NCBI GenBank assembly: GCA_036389335.1
Contig: DASVQC010000046.1
Location: 26,230 to 90,229, forward strand
Reading direction: 5' to 3'
DNA length: 64,000 nt
From: JAIVGV01 sp036389335
Lineage (GTDB): Bacteria; Acidobacteriota; Blastocatellia; Pyrinomonadales; Pyrinomonadaceae
Position numbers and translations under genes: made by a program. Every line of letters begins with the position of its first letter. Position 1 is the first letter of the stretch. This document shows positions 28,595-38,639 of the stretch, in pieces. The notes beneath the pieces are model-generated. The model had not been told where the DNA came from, did no database searches, and saw only the letters and a list, made by a program, of their open reading frames with translations.

Positions 28595-31021
28595 TCATTC
28601 GTACCTCAGAGCCACCATCGGATCGACCCGCGTGGCGCGGCGCGCGGGCAGGTAGTTGGCCGCGAGCGCGACGACGGCGAGCAGCAGGGCGACGGCGGCG
28701 AAGACCGCCGGGTCGTTGGCGCTCACGCCGTAGAGCAGCCCGGAGATCGTGCGCGTCAGCGCGAGCGAGCCCGCGAGCCCGACGACGACGCCCAGCAGCA
28801 CGAGCGTCATCCCCTGCCCGACGACGAGCCGGAGGATGTCGCCGCGCTGCGCGCCCAGCGCCATGCGGACTCCGATCTCGTGCGTGCGCTGCGCCACCGT
28901 GTAGCTCATCACGCCGAAGATGCCGACGAGCGCGAGCACGAGCGCGACCGACGCGAAGACGCCCGCGAGGATCATGTTGAAGCGGCGCGCGGCGGTCGAA
29001 TCCGCCAACAGCTCGCGCATCGTCTTCACGTCGTAGACGGGCTGGTTCGGATCGACGGCCCAGACCTGATCGCGCACCGCCCCGGCGAGCGACGCCGCGT
29101 CGCCCGCGCCGCGCACGACCACCGTCATCGCCTGCGTCGGCGATTGCAGGTGCGGCACGTAGACCTGAAAGTTCGGCGCGGCGTCGAGGCTGTACTGGTG
29201 CACGTCGCGCGCGACGCCGACGACCGTCAGCCACGGGTTTTCGGGATCGCCGATCTTGATGCGGCTGCCGACGGCCTCGCGCCCGTTGAAGTAGCTGCGG
29301 GCGACGGCCTCTCCGACGACGGCGACGGGCTGCGAGCCCGCGCGATCCTGCGGCGTGAAGCCGCGACCGGCGACGAGCGGCACGCCGAGGGCCTTGAAGT
29401 AGTCGCTGCTCACCATGTAGCGCTCGGTCTGCGCCGCCTCGCCCGCGACCGCCGCGGGCTGGCCCTCGACGTAGAGCGGGAGCTGATCGAAGTTGCCGCT
29501 CACCGGCAGGTTGCTCGTCACGCCCGCGTGCTCGACGCCGGGCAGGGCCGCCGTGCGCTCAAGCAACTGCTCGAAGAAGGCCGACTGCTGCGCGTCTTCC
29601 GGGTAGCGCAGGCCGGGCAGAAAGACGTTGAGCGTGACGACGTGTTGCGGATCGAAGCCGGGATCGACCTGCTGCAAGCGTATGAAGCTCTTGACGAAGA
29701 GCCCCGCGCCGACCAAGAGGACGAGCGAGAGGGCGATCTCGGAGACGATCAGCAGGCTCTGCGTCCTGCGCCGCGCCGCGCCCCCGGACGCGCCCCGCCC
29801 GCCCTCCTTCAGCCGCTCGTTGAGATCGATCTGCGACGCTTGCAGCGCGGGCGCGAGGCCGAAGAAGACGCCGGTCAGGAGCGTGACGAAGAGCGTGAAG
29901 AGGACGACGCGCGCGTCGAGGCCGACCTGCTCGACGCGCGGCAGCGAGCCCGCGCTGAGGGCCGGCAGGTAGTCGTTCGCCCAGAGCGCGAGCAGCAGCC
30001 CGCAGCCGCCGCCGAGCGCGGCCAGCAGCACGCTCTCGGTCAAAAGTTGCCGCACCACCCTCAGCCGCGTCGCGCCGAGCGCCGTGCGGATCGCCATCTC
30101 GCGCGTGCGCGCCGAGGCCCGCGCCAAGAGCATGTTGGCGACGTTCGCGCACGCGATGAGCAGCACGAGCCCGACCGCCGCGAAGAAGACGAGCAGCGCG
30201 GGCCGGGCGCGACCGACGAGCTGTTCCTGCAACGACGCGACGCGGACGCCCGCGTTCCGGTTCGTCTTCGGGTACTGCTGCCGCAACTGGGCGGCGATTG
30301 ACTCCATCTCGGCGCGCGCCTGCGCGAGCGAGGCGGTCGGCTTGAGGCGCGCGACCGCGGCGTCCACCGAGCGCCCGTCGCGGCCCCACTGCGAGAGGTC
30401 GGGCGCGAACGGCACCCAGATGTCGGGCCGCGCCTCGTCGCGCCCGCCGAACTGCGGCGGCTCGAACCGCTGCGGCATCACGCCGACGACCGTGAAGCCC
30501 TCGCCGTTCAGCTCGATCTGCTGGCCGACGATCTTCGGATCGGAGTTGAAGCGGCGCTGCCACAGCCCGTGGCTCAGGATCGCGACGCGGTGGTTGCCGC
30601 GCCGCTCCTCCTGCTCCGTGAAGTCGCGCCCCATCGCGGGCGCGACCCGCAGCGCGCGGAAGAAGCCGGGCGAGACGCGCTGCCCGTTGAGCCGGACGGG
30701 CTCGCCGCCGCCCGTCAGGCTCGGCGAAGTGCCGTCCACGGCGGCCATCGACTCGAAGACCGTGCTGCGCTCGCGCCAGTCGTAAAAATCCGGCGGGCTG
30801 AAGGTGCAGATCGGCTCGAACTTGCACGAGCCGCCGACGCGCACGAGCTGCTCCGCGTGGTCGTAGGGCAGCGGGCGCAACAGCACCGCGTTGATCACGC
30901 TGAAGATCGCGCTGTTCGCGCCGATGCCGAGCGCGAGCGCGAAGACGGCCACGAGCGAGAAGCCCGGATTCTTCCACAGCACGCGCGCCCCGTAGCGCAG
31001 GTCTCGCAGTAGAGTTCCCAT
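28595..31021 (-). CDS. ADOP-family double-FtsX ABC permease (ADOP-6)
   Basis: 808 residues. Coupling motifs are REMAIRTALGATRLRVVRQ and THEIGVRMALGA. The first periplasmic domain includes VGGSCKFEPICTFSPPDFYD, with two cysteines close together, which most neighbours lack. The C-terminus is DPMVALRYE. AGAGGTG lies 4 bases before ATG 31021 and directly adjoins the palindrome. Confidence 0.94.
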   Translation of the reverse strand: MGTLLRDLRYGARVLWKNPGFSLVAVFALALGIGANSAIFSVINAVLLRPLPYDHAEQLVRVGGSCKFEPICTFSPPDFYDWRERSTVFESMAAVDGTSPSLTGGGEPVRLNGQRVSPGFFRALRVAPAMGRDFTEQEERRGNHRVAILSHGLWQRRFNSDPKIVGQQIELNGEGFTVVGVMPQRFEPPQFGGRDEARPDIWVPFAPDLSQWGRDGRSVDAAVARLKPTASLAQARAEMESIAAQLRQQYPKTNRNAGVRVASLQEQLVGRARPALLVFFAAVGLVLLIACANVANMLLARASARTREMAIRTALGATRLRVVRQLLTESVLLAALGGGCGLLLALWANDYLPALSAGSLPRVEQVGLDARVVLFTLFVTLLTGVFFGLAPALQASQIDLNERLKEGGRGASGGAARRRTQSLLIVSEIALSLVLLVGAGLFVKSFIRLQQVDPGFDPQHVVTLNVFLPGLRYPEDAQQSAFFEQLLERTAALPGVEHAGVTSNLPVSGNFDQLPLYVEGQPAAVAGEAAQTERYMVSSDYFKALGVPLVAGRGFTPQDRAGSQPVAVVGEAVARSYFNGREAVGSRIKIGDPENPWLTVVGVARDVHQYSLDAAPNFQVYVPHLQSPTQAMTVVVRGAGDAASLAGAVRDQVWAVDPNQPVYDVKTMRELLADSTAARRFNMILAGVFASVALVLALVGIFGVMSYTVAQRTHEIGVRMALGAQRGDILRLVVGQGMTLVLLGVVVGLAGSLALTRTISGLLYGVSANDPAVFAAVALLLAVVALAANYLPARRATRVDPMVALRYE

Positions 31022-31037
31022 CTTGCACCTCTGGCGC

Positions 31038-31112
31038 AGAGGTCAGAGGTTAGAGGTTAGAGGTTAGTAAGAACCTCTTTTACTGACCTCCGACCTCTGG
31101 CCTCTGACCTCT
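31038..31112. repeat. Heptad palindrome, GAGGTCA type (ADOP-6/7 junction)
   Basis: 32 bp arms at 31038-31069 and 31081-31112, with about five mismatches and an 11-base loop. Units are GAGGTCA, GAGGTTA (three times) and AGTA on the left arm, and a different order of variants on the right. Confidence 0.88.
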
Positions 31113-31117
31113 CTTTA

Positions 31118-33556
31118 TCATTCGTATCTGAGAGCGATCATCGGATCGACTTTGGTCGCGCGCCGCGCCGGGACGATGCACGAGACGAAGGCGACGGCGG
31201 CGAGCAGGAGGGCCACGCCGCCGAAGGTCAGCGGGTCGGTCGCGCTGACGCCGTAGAGCAGGCCCGACATGACGCGCGTCAGCGCGAACGCGCCGAGGAG
31301 CCCCAGACAGACGCCCGCGAGCGTGAGCCTCATCCCCTGCGACAGGATCATGCGCACCACGTCGCGCGGCTGCGCGCCGAGGGCGACGCGCACGCCGATC
31401 TCGTGCGTGCGCTGCGTCACCGTGTAAGAGATGACGCCGTAGATGCCGAGCGCGGCGAGCAGGAGCGCGACCGAGGCGAAGCCGCCGAGCAGGATCATGT
31501 TGAAGCGGCGCTTGGCGACCGACGCCGAGAGCAGTTGCTCCATCGTGCGGACGTTGTAGACGGGCGAATCCTTGTCGGTCTGCCGGATGACGCCGCGCAG
31601 CGCAGTCGCCACCCCCGACGTGTCGCCCGAGGCCGCGCGCGCCACGACCGTCAGCCGCGTGGTGATGACCTGCGTGAAGGGCATGTAGAACTCCGGCGTC
31701 GCGGGCGCTTCCAACCCGGCGTGGCGCACGTCGCCGACGACGCCGACGATCTCGCGCGGCGTGCCGCCCGCGAGCCCGCCGCCGAAGACGAGGCGCTTGC
31801 CGAGCGGCTCGTCGCCCGCGAAGAAGGTGCGCGCGAAGGTGTCGTTGACGATGACGACTTGCGGGGCGTCTTTGCGGTCGCGGTCGTCGAACGAGCGCCC
31901 GCGGCGCAGCGGGACGCCCATCACGCGGAAGTAGTCGCCGTTGACGACGCGGCGGTCGGCGCTGTTCGCCTCGCCCGGCGCGAAGGGCGTGCGCCCTTCG
32001 ATCTGAAAGTCCAACGCCTCGAAGTTGCCGCCGAGCGGGAGCGGATCGACCACGCCGACGCCGCCGACGCCCGGCTGGCGCGACGCCTGCTCGATGAAGT
32101 CCTTGAAGAACTGCACGCGCTGCGCCTCCTCCGGGTAGCGCGCGCCGCGCAAGACCACGTCCATCGTCACGAGGTTCTTCGCGTCGAAGCCCGGCGTCAC
32201 GTCGAGCAGCCGCTTGAAGCTCTGCGCGAGCAGCCCCGCGCCGACGAGGAGCACGAGCGAGAGCGCGACCTCCGAGACGACGAGCGCGGCGCGCAGGCGG
32301 CGTCGCCCGCCGCCCTCGCCCGTGCCGCGACCGCCCTCTTTAAGAGCCTCGTTCACGTCCGACTTCGACGCTTGCAGGGCGGGCGCGAGGCCGAAGACGA
32401 CGCCGGTCGCGAGCGTGACGAAGAGCGTGAAGAGGACGACGCGCGCGTCGAGGCCGACTTCGGCGACGCGCGGGATGTCGGCGGGGGCGGCTGCCGCGAG
32501 CAGATCGACGCCCCACATCGCGAGGAGCAGACCGAGCCCGCCGCCGAAGACGGCGAGGAGCAGACTCTCCGTCAGGAGCTGGCGCATGATGCGCGCGCGC
32601 GACGCGCCGAGCGCCGTGCGGATCGACATCTCCTTCGAGCGCCCGGCGGCGCGCGCCAGCAGCAGGTTCGCCACGTTGGCGCACGCGATCAAAAGCACGC
32701 AGCCGACCGCGCCGAGCAGGACGAAGAGCGCGGTGCGCAGGTCGCCGACCAGATTCTCCTTGAGCGGCTTGACGAAGAAGGCGAGCGCCGTGTTGGTCGC
32801 CGGGTACTGCGCTTGCAGCCTGCGCGAGATGGTGTCCAGCTCGGCCTGCGCCTGCGCGGTCGAGACGCCCGGCTTCGTCTTCGCCACGAGGTCGAGCCAC
32901 ACGCTGGCGCGCCCCTCCCGGTCGTCGGGCGACATCGACGGCCCGAGCGGCATCCAGAAGTCGGGCTGCTGCTGCCATTCGAGCGGGAACTTGAAGCCCT
33001 CGGGCATCACGCCGATGACGGTCTTCGGGCCGCCGAGCGGGACGACCTGCCCGACGATCTTCGGGTTGCCGCCGAAGCTGCGCCGCCAGAGGCCGTAGCT
33101 GAGCACGACCACGCGGCCCGCGCCCGGCTGATCCTCTTCCGCCGTGAAGGCGCGACCGAGCGCGGGCCGGACGCCGAGCAGCGGCAGCAGATCGGCGGAA
33201 GCCTGCACCCCGCGCACGCGCTCCGGCTCCTCGCCCGGATTCATCAGGAACGTGGTCGCGCCGCTGTAAGCCGCCATGCCTTCGCACGACTGGCACTGCG
33301 CGCGCAGGTCTACGAAGTTCGGGTACGACTGCTCGACGCCGACGCCGCCCGCCTTCTCGTTACGCACCTGCACGGAGAGCAGCCGCTCCGCGCCCTCGAA
33401 CGGCAGCGGGCGCAGCAAGACCGCGTTGACGACCGAGAAGATGGCCGAGTTGGCGCCGATGCCGAGCGCGAGCGCGACGACGGCGACCGCCGTGAAGACC
33501 GGGGTCTTCCGCAGCGCGCGGAAGCTGTAGCGCAAATCCTGCACGAACGAGCCCAT
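31118..33556 (-). CDS. ADOP-family double-FtsX ABC permease (ADOP-7)
   Basis: 812 residues. Coupling motifs are KEMSIRTALGASRARIMRQ and THEIGVRVALGA. Periplasmic domain 1 contains DLRAQCQSCEGMAAYSG, again with a cysteine pair (CQSC) where neighbours have 'F'. The stretch after the last coupling motif, VVRMILSQGMRL, is slightly different from the common LRLVVGQGMTL. The ATG at 33556 has GGAG 8 bases upstream. Confidence 0.94.
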   Translation of the reverse strand: MGSFVQDLRYSFRALRKTPVFTAVAVVALALGIGANSAIFSVVNAVLLRPLPFEGAERLLSVQVRNEKAGGVGVEQSYPNFVDLRAQCQSCEGMAAYSGATTFLMNPGEEPERVRGVQASADLLPLLGVRPALGRAFTAEEDQPGAGRVVVLSYGLWRRSFGGNPKIVGQVVPLGGPKTVIGVMPEGFKFPLEWQQQPDFWMPLGPSMSPDDREGRASVWLDLVAKTKPGVSTAQAQAELDTISRRLQAQYPATNTALAFFVKPLKENLVGDLRTALFVLLGAVGCVLLIACANVANLLLARAAGRSKEMSIRTALGASRARIMRQLLTESLLLAVFGGGLGLLLAMWGVDLLAAAAPADIPRVAEVGLDARVVLFTLFVTLATGVVFGLAPALQASKSDVNEALKEGGRGTGEGGGRRRLRAALVVSEVALSLVLLVGAGLLAQSFKRLLDVTPGFDAKNLVTMDVVLRGARYPEEAQRVQFFKDFIEQASRQPGVGGVGVVDPLPLGGNFEALDFQIEGRTPFAPGEANSADRRVVNGDYFRVMGVPLRRGRSFDDRDRKDAPQVVIVNDTFARTFFAGDEPLGKRLVFGGGLAGGTPREIVGVVGDVRHAGLEAPATPEFYMPFTQVITTRLTVVARAASGDTSGVATALRGVIRQTDKDSPVYNVRTMEQLLSASVAKRRFNMILLGGFASVALLLAALGIYGVISYTVTQRTHEIGVRVALGAQPRDVVRMILSQGMRLTLAGVCLGLLGAFALTRVMSGLLYGVSATDPLTFGGVALLLAAVAFVSCIVPARRATKVDPMIALRYE

Positions 33557-33575
33557 GGCTTAACTCCGTTTCATC

Positions 33576-33654
33576 GTGACGGGTGACAGGTGACAGGTGA
33601 CAGGTAAAAAGCCGATCTGATTTTTCTTGTCACCTGTCACTCGTCACTTGTCAC
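33576..33654. repeat. Heptad palindrome, GTGACAG type (ADOP-7/8 junction)
   Basis: Left arm 33576-33606 (GTGACGG, then GTGACAG three times) and right arm 33628-33654 (TGTCACC, TGTCACT, CGTCACT, TGTCACG) flank a 21-base loop. The period is again exactly seven, but the unit differs from the GAGGTCA type. Confidence 0.87.
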
Positions 33655-33655
33655 G

Positions 33656-36100
33656 TCATTCGTATCTCAAAGCGATCATCGGATCGACGCGGGTCGCGCG
33701 CCTCGCGGGCAGGTAGCAGGCGAGGAAGGCGACGGCGGCGAGGAGCGCGGCGACGCCGGCGAAGGTGGCCGGGTCGGTCGGGCTCACGCCGTAGAGTTGA
33801 CTGGTCAGCAGGCGCGCGGCGGCGAAGGCCACGCCGCAGCCGACGACGAGGCCGACGAGGGCGAGCGTCATGCCCTGCCCGACGATGAGGCGCAGGACGC
33901 TTCGGCGATCCGCGCCGAGCGCCATGCGCAGGCCGATCTCGCGCGTGCGCCCGGCGACGACGTAGCTCATCACGCCGTAGATGCCGATGGCCGCGAGCGC
34001 GAGCGCGAGCACGCCGAAGCTGCCCAGCACGATGGCCGCCATGCGCGCCGGGAAGAGCGGGATGCCCATGTGCTCCGTGAGCGTCTTGGGGCTGTAGACG
34101 GGCAGCGTCGGGTCGAGCGACTGCACCGCCCGCCCGAGCGCCGCGAGCGCCGCCTGCGGGTCGCCCTCGACGCGCGCCACCAGCGTCACGTTCGAGTTGT
34201 AGTCGCGCAGGAGCGGGCGGTAGACGACCGGCTTCGGCTCTTCGCCGAGCGAGTTGTACTTGCCGTCCGCCGCGACGCCGATGACCGTCCAGTAAGGATC
34301 GGCGGGGCTGCCGAAGTTGAAGCGTTTGCCGACGGCCTCCTCGCCGGGCCAGAACTTGCGCGCGAAGGTCTCGTTGACGACGGCGACCCTCGTCTCGCGC
34401 TTGTCCTCCTGCGCGGTGAAGTCGCGCCCGCGCTGTAGCGGGATGCCGAGCGTCTTGAAGTAGTCGAGCCCGGCGTAGAAGGGCGTGGCGAGCGGCAGGT
34501 CGCTGTTCTGGGGCGCGGGCCGGCCCTCGATGTAGATGCCGGAATTGTTGTAGTTGATGCTGAGCGGCAGGCTGTCGGTCAGCGTCACGCTCCGCACGCC
34601 CGGCAGTCGCCCCGCGCGCTCGACGATCTCGCGCTGGAAGGCGCGCCCGCGCTGCTCGTCGTAGCCCTGAAGGCCGAGATCGAACGAGAGCGCGACGGCG
34701 TTCTGCGGGTTGAAGCCGGGGTGCATGGCCTGCGCCGCCTGCAGGCCCCGCACGATGAGCCCCGCCGAGATGAGCAGCACGAGCGAGAGCGCGACCTGCG
34801 CGACGACGAGCGCGTTACGCAGGCGCGACCGCCGGAAGCCGCCGAGCGAGGTCTCGTCCTTGAGCGCGGGCACGACGTCCGGGTTCGACGACTGGAGCGC
34901 GGGCAGGAGGCTGAAGACGACGCCCGTCACGAGCGAGACGCCGAGCGTGAAGGCGAGCACGCGCCAGTCGATGCGCAGGTCGAAGACGAGCGCGATGTCG
35001 GTCGGCAGCTTGATGGCCGAGACGAGATCGTTGACCCACGTCGCGATCAGGAGTCCGAGCGCGCCGCCCGCGAGCGAGAGCACGACCGATTCGGTCAGCA
35101 GTTGGCGCACGAGCCGCGCGCGCGACGCGCCGAGGGCGAGGCGGATGGCGATCTCCCTGCGCCGCTCGGTGGCGCGCGCCAGCAGGAGGTTCGCGAGGTT
35201 GACGCACGCGAGCAGGAGCACGAGCCCGACGACGCCCATCAGCACCGCCGAGAAGGTGATCACGGAGTCGCGTATCTCGGGGATGAAGAGGCCGGGCGGG
35301 AGCAGGCGCACGCCGCGCCCCGCGTTCTCCTGCGGGTGCTCCTGCGCGAGCTGGGAGGTGATGGCGGCGAGCGCGGCCTCGGCCTGCGCCTTCGTCACGC
35401 CGTCCTTCAGGCGACCGACGACGAAGAGGTTGTCGTCGGTGCGCGATTCGAGCCACGTGCTGCCGGGCTCGATCTGTTTCGCCATCATGAACGGCACGAA
35501 AATCTCCGGCGAGTAGGCGATCTCCGTCCCGACGAAGCCTTCGGGCATGACGCCGACGATGGTGAACTGCGCGTTGTTGATCGACGCCGTGCGCCCGACG
35601 ATCGCGGGGTCGCCGCCGAAGCGCGCCTGCCAGCAGCCGTAGCTCAAGACCGCGACCGGGTGCGAGCCCGGCGTCTTGTCCTCCTCGGGCAGGAAGCCGC
35701 GACCGAGCGCGGGCGCGACGCCGAGCACGTCGAAGTAGTTGCCGGAGACGAGGTAGCCCCAGACGCGCTCGTTCGCGCCGCCGTGGCTGAGGCTCATCGC
35801 GGCGAAGCGGTAGCCGAGCAGGCCCGACAAGACGTCCCCGCTGCGGTCGCGGTAGTCCTTGTAGTTGAGGTGCGACTGGATCGTGTAGTCAGCGCCCTTG
35901 TGCAGCGTGCCGTAAACCGCGACGAGCTGCCCGGGGGCGCGCACCGGCAGGGGTCTGAGCAGCACCGTGTCGACGAGGCTGAAGATCGCCGTGTTCGCCC
36001 CGATGCCGAGCGCGAGCGACACGACCGCCACGAGCGTGAAGCCCGGACTCTTCAACAGCCGCCGGAACCCGTACCGCAAGTCTTGCCAGAGATTGCCCAT
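33656..36100 (-). CDS. ADOP-family double-FtsX ABC permease (ADOP-8, subgroup B)
   Basis: 814 residues from ATG 36100; a second ATG at 36103 is too close to the ribosome-binding site GAGGTGA. Subgroup B traits: HLNYKDYRDRSGDV, VSGNYFDVLGV and the coupling motif REIAIRLALGASRARLVRQ. The second coupling motif is TREIGLRMALGA. The helix after periplasmic domain 1 ends 'LLLACVNLANLLLARA', whereas other copies have 'LLIACANVANLLLARA'. Helix 1 also lacks the 'FSVVNAVLL' of its neighbours and reads IFSLVDTVLL. Confidence 0.94.
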   Translation of the reverse strand: MGNLWQDLRYGFRRLLKSPGFTLVAVVSLALGIGANTAIFSLVDTVLLRPLPVRAPGQLVAVYGTLHKGADYTIQSHLNYKDYRDRSGDVLSGLLGYRFAAMSLSHGGANERVWGYLVSGNYFDVLGVAPALGRGFLPEEDKTPGSHPVAVLSYGCWQARFGGDPAIVGRTASINNAQFTIVGVMPEGFVGTEIAYSPEIFVPFMMAKQIEPGSTWLESRTDDNLFVVGRLKDGVTKAQAEAALAAITSQLAQEHPQENAGRGVRLLPPGLFIPEIRDSVITFSAVLMGVVGLVLLLACVNLANLLLARATERRREIAIRLALGASRARLVRQLLTESVVLSLAGGALGLLIATWVNDLVSAIKLPTDIALVFDLRIDWRVLAFTLGVSLVTGVVFSLLPALQSSNPDVVPALKDETSLGGFRRSRLRNALVVAQVALSLVLLISAGLIVRGLQAAQAMHPGFNPQNAVALSFDLGLQGYDEQRGRAFQREIVERAGRLPGVRSVTLTDSLPLSINYNNSGIYIEGRPAPQNSDLPLATPFYAGLDYFKTLGIPLQRGRDFTAQEDKRETRVAVVNETFARKFWPGEEAVGKRFNFGSPADPYWTVIGVAADGKYNSLGEEPKPVVYRPLLRDYNSNVTLVARVEGDPQAALAALGRAVQSLDPTLPVYSPKTLTEHMGIPLFPARMAAIVLGSFGVLALALAAIGIYGVMSYVVAGRTREIGLRMALGADRRSVLRLIVGQGMTLALVGLVVGCGVAFAAARLLTSQLYGVSPTDPATFAGVAALLAAVAFLACYLPARRATRVDPMIALRYE

Positions 36101-36117
36101 CATTCACCTCGTCGAGC

Positions 36118-36191
36118 AGAGGTCAGAGGCCAGAGGTCAGAGGTTAGTAAGAAGTTTTCTTCTGGCCTCTGGCCTCTGGCCTCTGACCTCT
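36118..36191. repeat. Heptad palindrome, GAGGTCA type (ADOP-8/9 junction)
   Basis: 31 bp arms at 36118-36148 and 36161-36191 with a 12-base loop. Left units are GAGGTCA, GAGGCCA, GAGGTCA and GAGGTTA. The right arm is dominated by the complement of GAGGCCA, giving about four mismatches. Confidence 0.88.
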
Positions 36192-36196
36192 CTTCT

Positions 36197-38623
36197 TCAT
36201 TCGTATCTCAAAGCGATCATCGGATCGACCTTCATCGCGCGGCGCGCCGGGACGTAGCAGGCGAGGAAGGCGATTGCGGCGAGCAGGAGCGCGAGGAGCG
36301 CGTAAGTTTTCGGATCGGTCGCGCTGACGCCGAAGAGCAGTCCGGACATCAGGCGCGTCAGCGCGAGCGCCGCCGCGAGGCCGAGGCCGACGCCGCCGAG
36401 CGCGAGGCCCATCCCCTTCCTCATGACGAGGGCGAGGATGTCGCGCGGCTGCGCGCCGAGCGCGAGGCGCACGCCGATCTCCGGCACGTGCTGCGTCACG
36501 AAGTAGGCGAGCACGCCGTAGATCCCCATCGCCGCGAGCAGCAGCGCGAGCGCGGCGAACGAGGCGAGCAGGATCATGCCGATGCCGCGCGTGCCGGTCT
36601 GATCGTTGAGCTGCTGTTCGACCGTGGCGATGTTCGAGAGCGGCTGGTCAGCGTCGACCGCGCGCACCGCCTCGCGCACGGCGGGCACGAGGGCGAGCGG
36701 ATCGCCCGCGGCGCGCACCACCAGATCGCGCGGCTTGTAGCCGGGCATGACCGCCACCTGACTGTAGGGCAGATACATCTCCGCCTTGACCGGCGCGTCC
36801 ATCCCCATCTGCCGCACGTCCGCGACGACGCCGACGATGGTGCGCCACGGGTCGGAGCCGTCGCCCCTGCCGAAGCTGATGCGCTTGCCGACGGCGCTCT
36901 CGCCCGGCCAGTATTGCCGCGCCATCTTCTCGTTGACGACGAGGACGTTCTGCGACTGCGCGTTGTCGTGCTCGTCAAGGTAGCGGCCCTCGCGCAGCGC
37001 GACGCCGATGGTCTGCAGGTAGTTGGCGCTCACCTGCCGGTGGATGGCGTTCGTCATCACGCCGGGCGGCGGCTGCGGGCCGTCGATCATGAACCCGTTC
37101 GCGCCGCCCTGCCACTGCAGGGGCACGGACGTGGTGTAGCCCGCCGAGACGACGCCGGGGAGCTGCCCGACGCGCGCCAACACCTGATCGTAGAACTGCG
37201 TGCGCTTGGCGAGCGCGGCGTACTTGTTCTGCGGCAGCACCGTCCGCACCATCAGCAGCTCGCGCGGGCGCAGGGAGGCGTACTGCCCCGTCATGTGCGA
37301 GATGGTCTGCACGAGCAGCCCCGCGCCGACCAGGAGGACGAGCGCGAGCGCGACTTCGACGACGACGAGCGCGCCGCGCAGCCTCCCGCCCGCGTTCGAG
37401 CCCGCGCGGCCCCCGCCCTGCTTGAGCGCATCGTTGAGATCGGTGCGCGACGCCTGAAGCGCCGGGGCGAGCCCGAAGGCGACGCCCGTCACGAGCGAGA
37501 TGAGCGTCGCGTAGCCGAGCACGGGCAGGCTCAACTTCAAAGTCGCCGAGAGCGAGAGCGCGTCGGGGATCAGCTTCCTCACGAACTCGAAGCCCCACGC
37601 CGCCAGGAGCAGGCCGAGCGCGCCGCCCGCGAGCGAGAGCAGCACGCTCTCGGTCAGCAGTTGGCGGACGATGCGCCACCGGCCCGCGCCGAGCGCCGCG
37701 CGCACCGCGATCTCTTTGCGGCGCGACGCGGCGCGCGCCAAGAGTAGGTTGGCGACGTTGGCGCACGCGATCAAAAGCACGAAGCCGACCGCCGCGAGCA
37801 GCACGAGCAGCGGGCGGCGCGCCGGGCCGGAGAGCTGTTCGCCGATGGGCACGACGCTCGCCTCGATGCCCGCCACGTCGTTCGGGTAGTCGCGCGCGAG
37901 CCGCTCGGTGATGGCGCCCACGTCGGCCTGCGCCTGCTCGCGCGTCACGCCGGGTTTGAGCCGGGCGAGCACGGTCAGAGAGTTTTCGTTGCGTCGCGCC
38001 AGCTCCTCCGCCGAGAGGGCGGCGGGGACCCAGAGCCCGATGTAGCTCTGCATGAACTGGAACCCGGCGGGCATCACGCCGACCACCGTGCGCTTCTCGC
38101 CGTTGAGCAGAATCTCCCTGCCGACGATCTTCTCGTCGCCGCCGTAGCGGCGCTGCCACAGCCCGTGGCTGATGATCACGACCTTCGCGCCGCCGGGCGC
38201 GTCCTCTTCGGCGAGGAAGTTGCGCCCGAGCGCGGGCTGCGCGCCGAGCATCGGGAAGAAGTTCGCCGTCACGCCGTAGGACGGCACCTTCTCCGGCTCG
38301 CCGTCGCCCGTGATGTTGAAGGTCTGCCAAGTGAGCGCGGCCATGTCCTCGAAGGAGCGGTTCTGCGCCTTCCAGTCCACGTAGACGGCGGGCTGCACCT
38401 GATCGCCCCGGACGCCGATGCCCGGCTGATCCTCCCACACCATCATCAGCCGCTCCGGCTCCCTGAACGGCGGCGGCTTGAGCAGCACCGCGTTGACCAA
38501 GCTGAAGATCGCCGTGTTCGCCCCGATCCCCAGCGCCAGCGAGCAGACCGCCACCGCCGTGAACGCGAAGTTGTGCCGCAGCCCGCGCAGCCCGTAACGA
38601 ACGTCTTGAATCAACGTGCCCAT
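36197..38623 (-). CDS. ADOP-family double-FtsX ABC permease (ADOP-9)
   Basis: 808 residues. The first coupling motif is typical (KEIAVRAALGAGRWRIVRQ), but the second reads VTQHVPEIGVRLALGAQ: the conserved Arg-Thr-His is replaced by His-Val-Pro. It is followed by VMRKGMGLALG, where most copies have VVGQGMTL. Helix 1 contains 'CSLALGIGANTAIFSLVNAV' and the next segment 'LKPPPF' replaces 'LRPLPY'. GAGGTAA lies just before ATG 38623. It may contact its ATPase somewhat differently, which is inference only. Confidence 0.93.
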   Translation of the reverse strand: MGTLIQDVRYGLRGLRHNFAFTAVAVCSLALGIGANTAIFSLVNAVLLKPPPFREPERLMMVWEDQPGIGVRGDQVQPAVYVDWKAQNRSFEDMAALTWQTFNITGDGEPEKVPSYGVTANFFPMLGAQPALGRNFLAEEDAPGGAKVVIISHGLWQRRYGGDEKIVGREILLNGEKRTVVGVMPAGFQFMQSYIGLWVPAALSAEELARRNENSLTVLARLKPGVTREQAQADVGAITERLARDYPNDVAGIEASVVPIGEQLSGPARRPLLVLLAAVGFVLLIACANVANLLLARAASRRKEIAVRAALGAGRWRIVRQLLTESVLLSLAGGALGLLLAAWGFEFVRKLIPDALSLSATLKLSLPVLGYATLISLVTGVAFGLAPALQASRTDLNDALKQGGGRAGSNAGGRLRGALVVVEVALALVLLVGAGLLVQTISHMTGQYASLRPRELLMVRTVLPQNKYAALAKRTQFYDQVLARVGQLPGVVSAGYTTSVPLQWQGGANGFMIDGPQPPPGVMTNAIHRQVSANYLQTIGVALREGRYLDEHDNAQSQNVLVVNEKMARQYWPGESAVGKRISFGRGDGSDPWRTIVGVVADVRQMGMDAPVKAEMYLPYSQVAVMPGYKPRDLVVRAAGDPLALVPAVREAVRAVDADQPLSNIATVEQQLNDQTGTRGIGMILLASFAALALLLAAMGIYGVLAYFVTQHVPEIGVRLALGAQPRDILALVMRKGMGLALGGVGLGLAAALALTRLMSGLLFGVSATDPKTYALLALLLAAIAFLACYVPARRAMKVDPMIALRYE

Positions 38624-38639
38624 CTGTTACCTCTCAATC

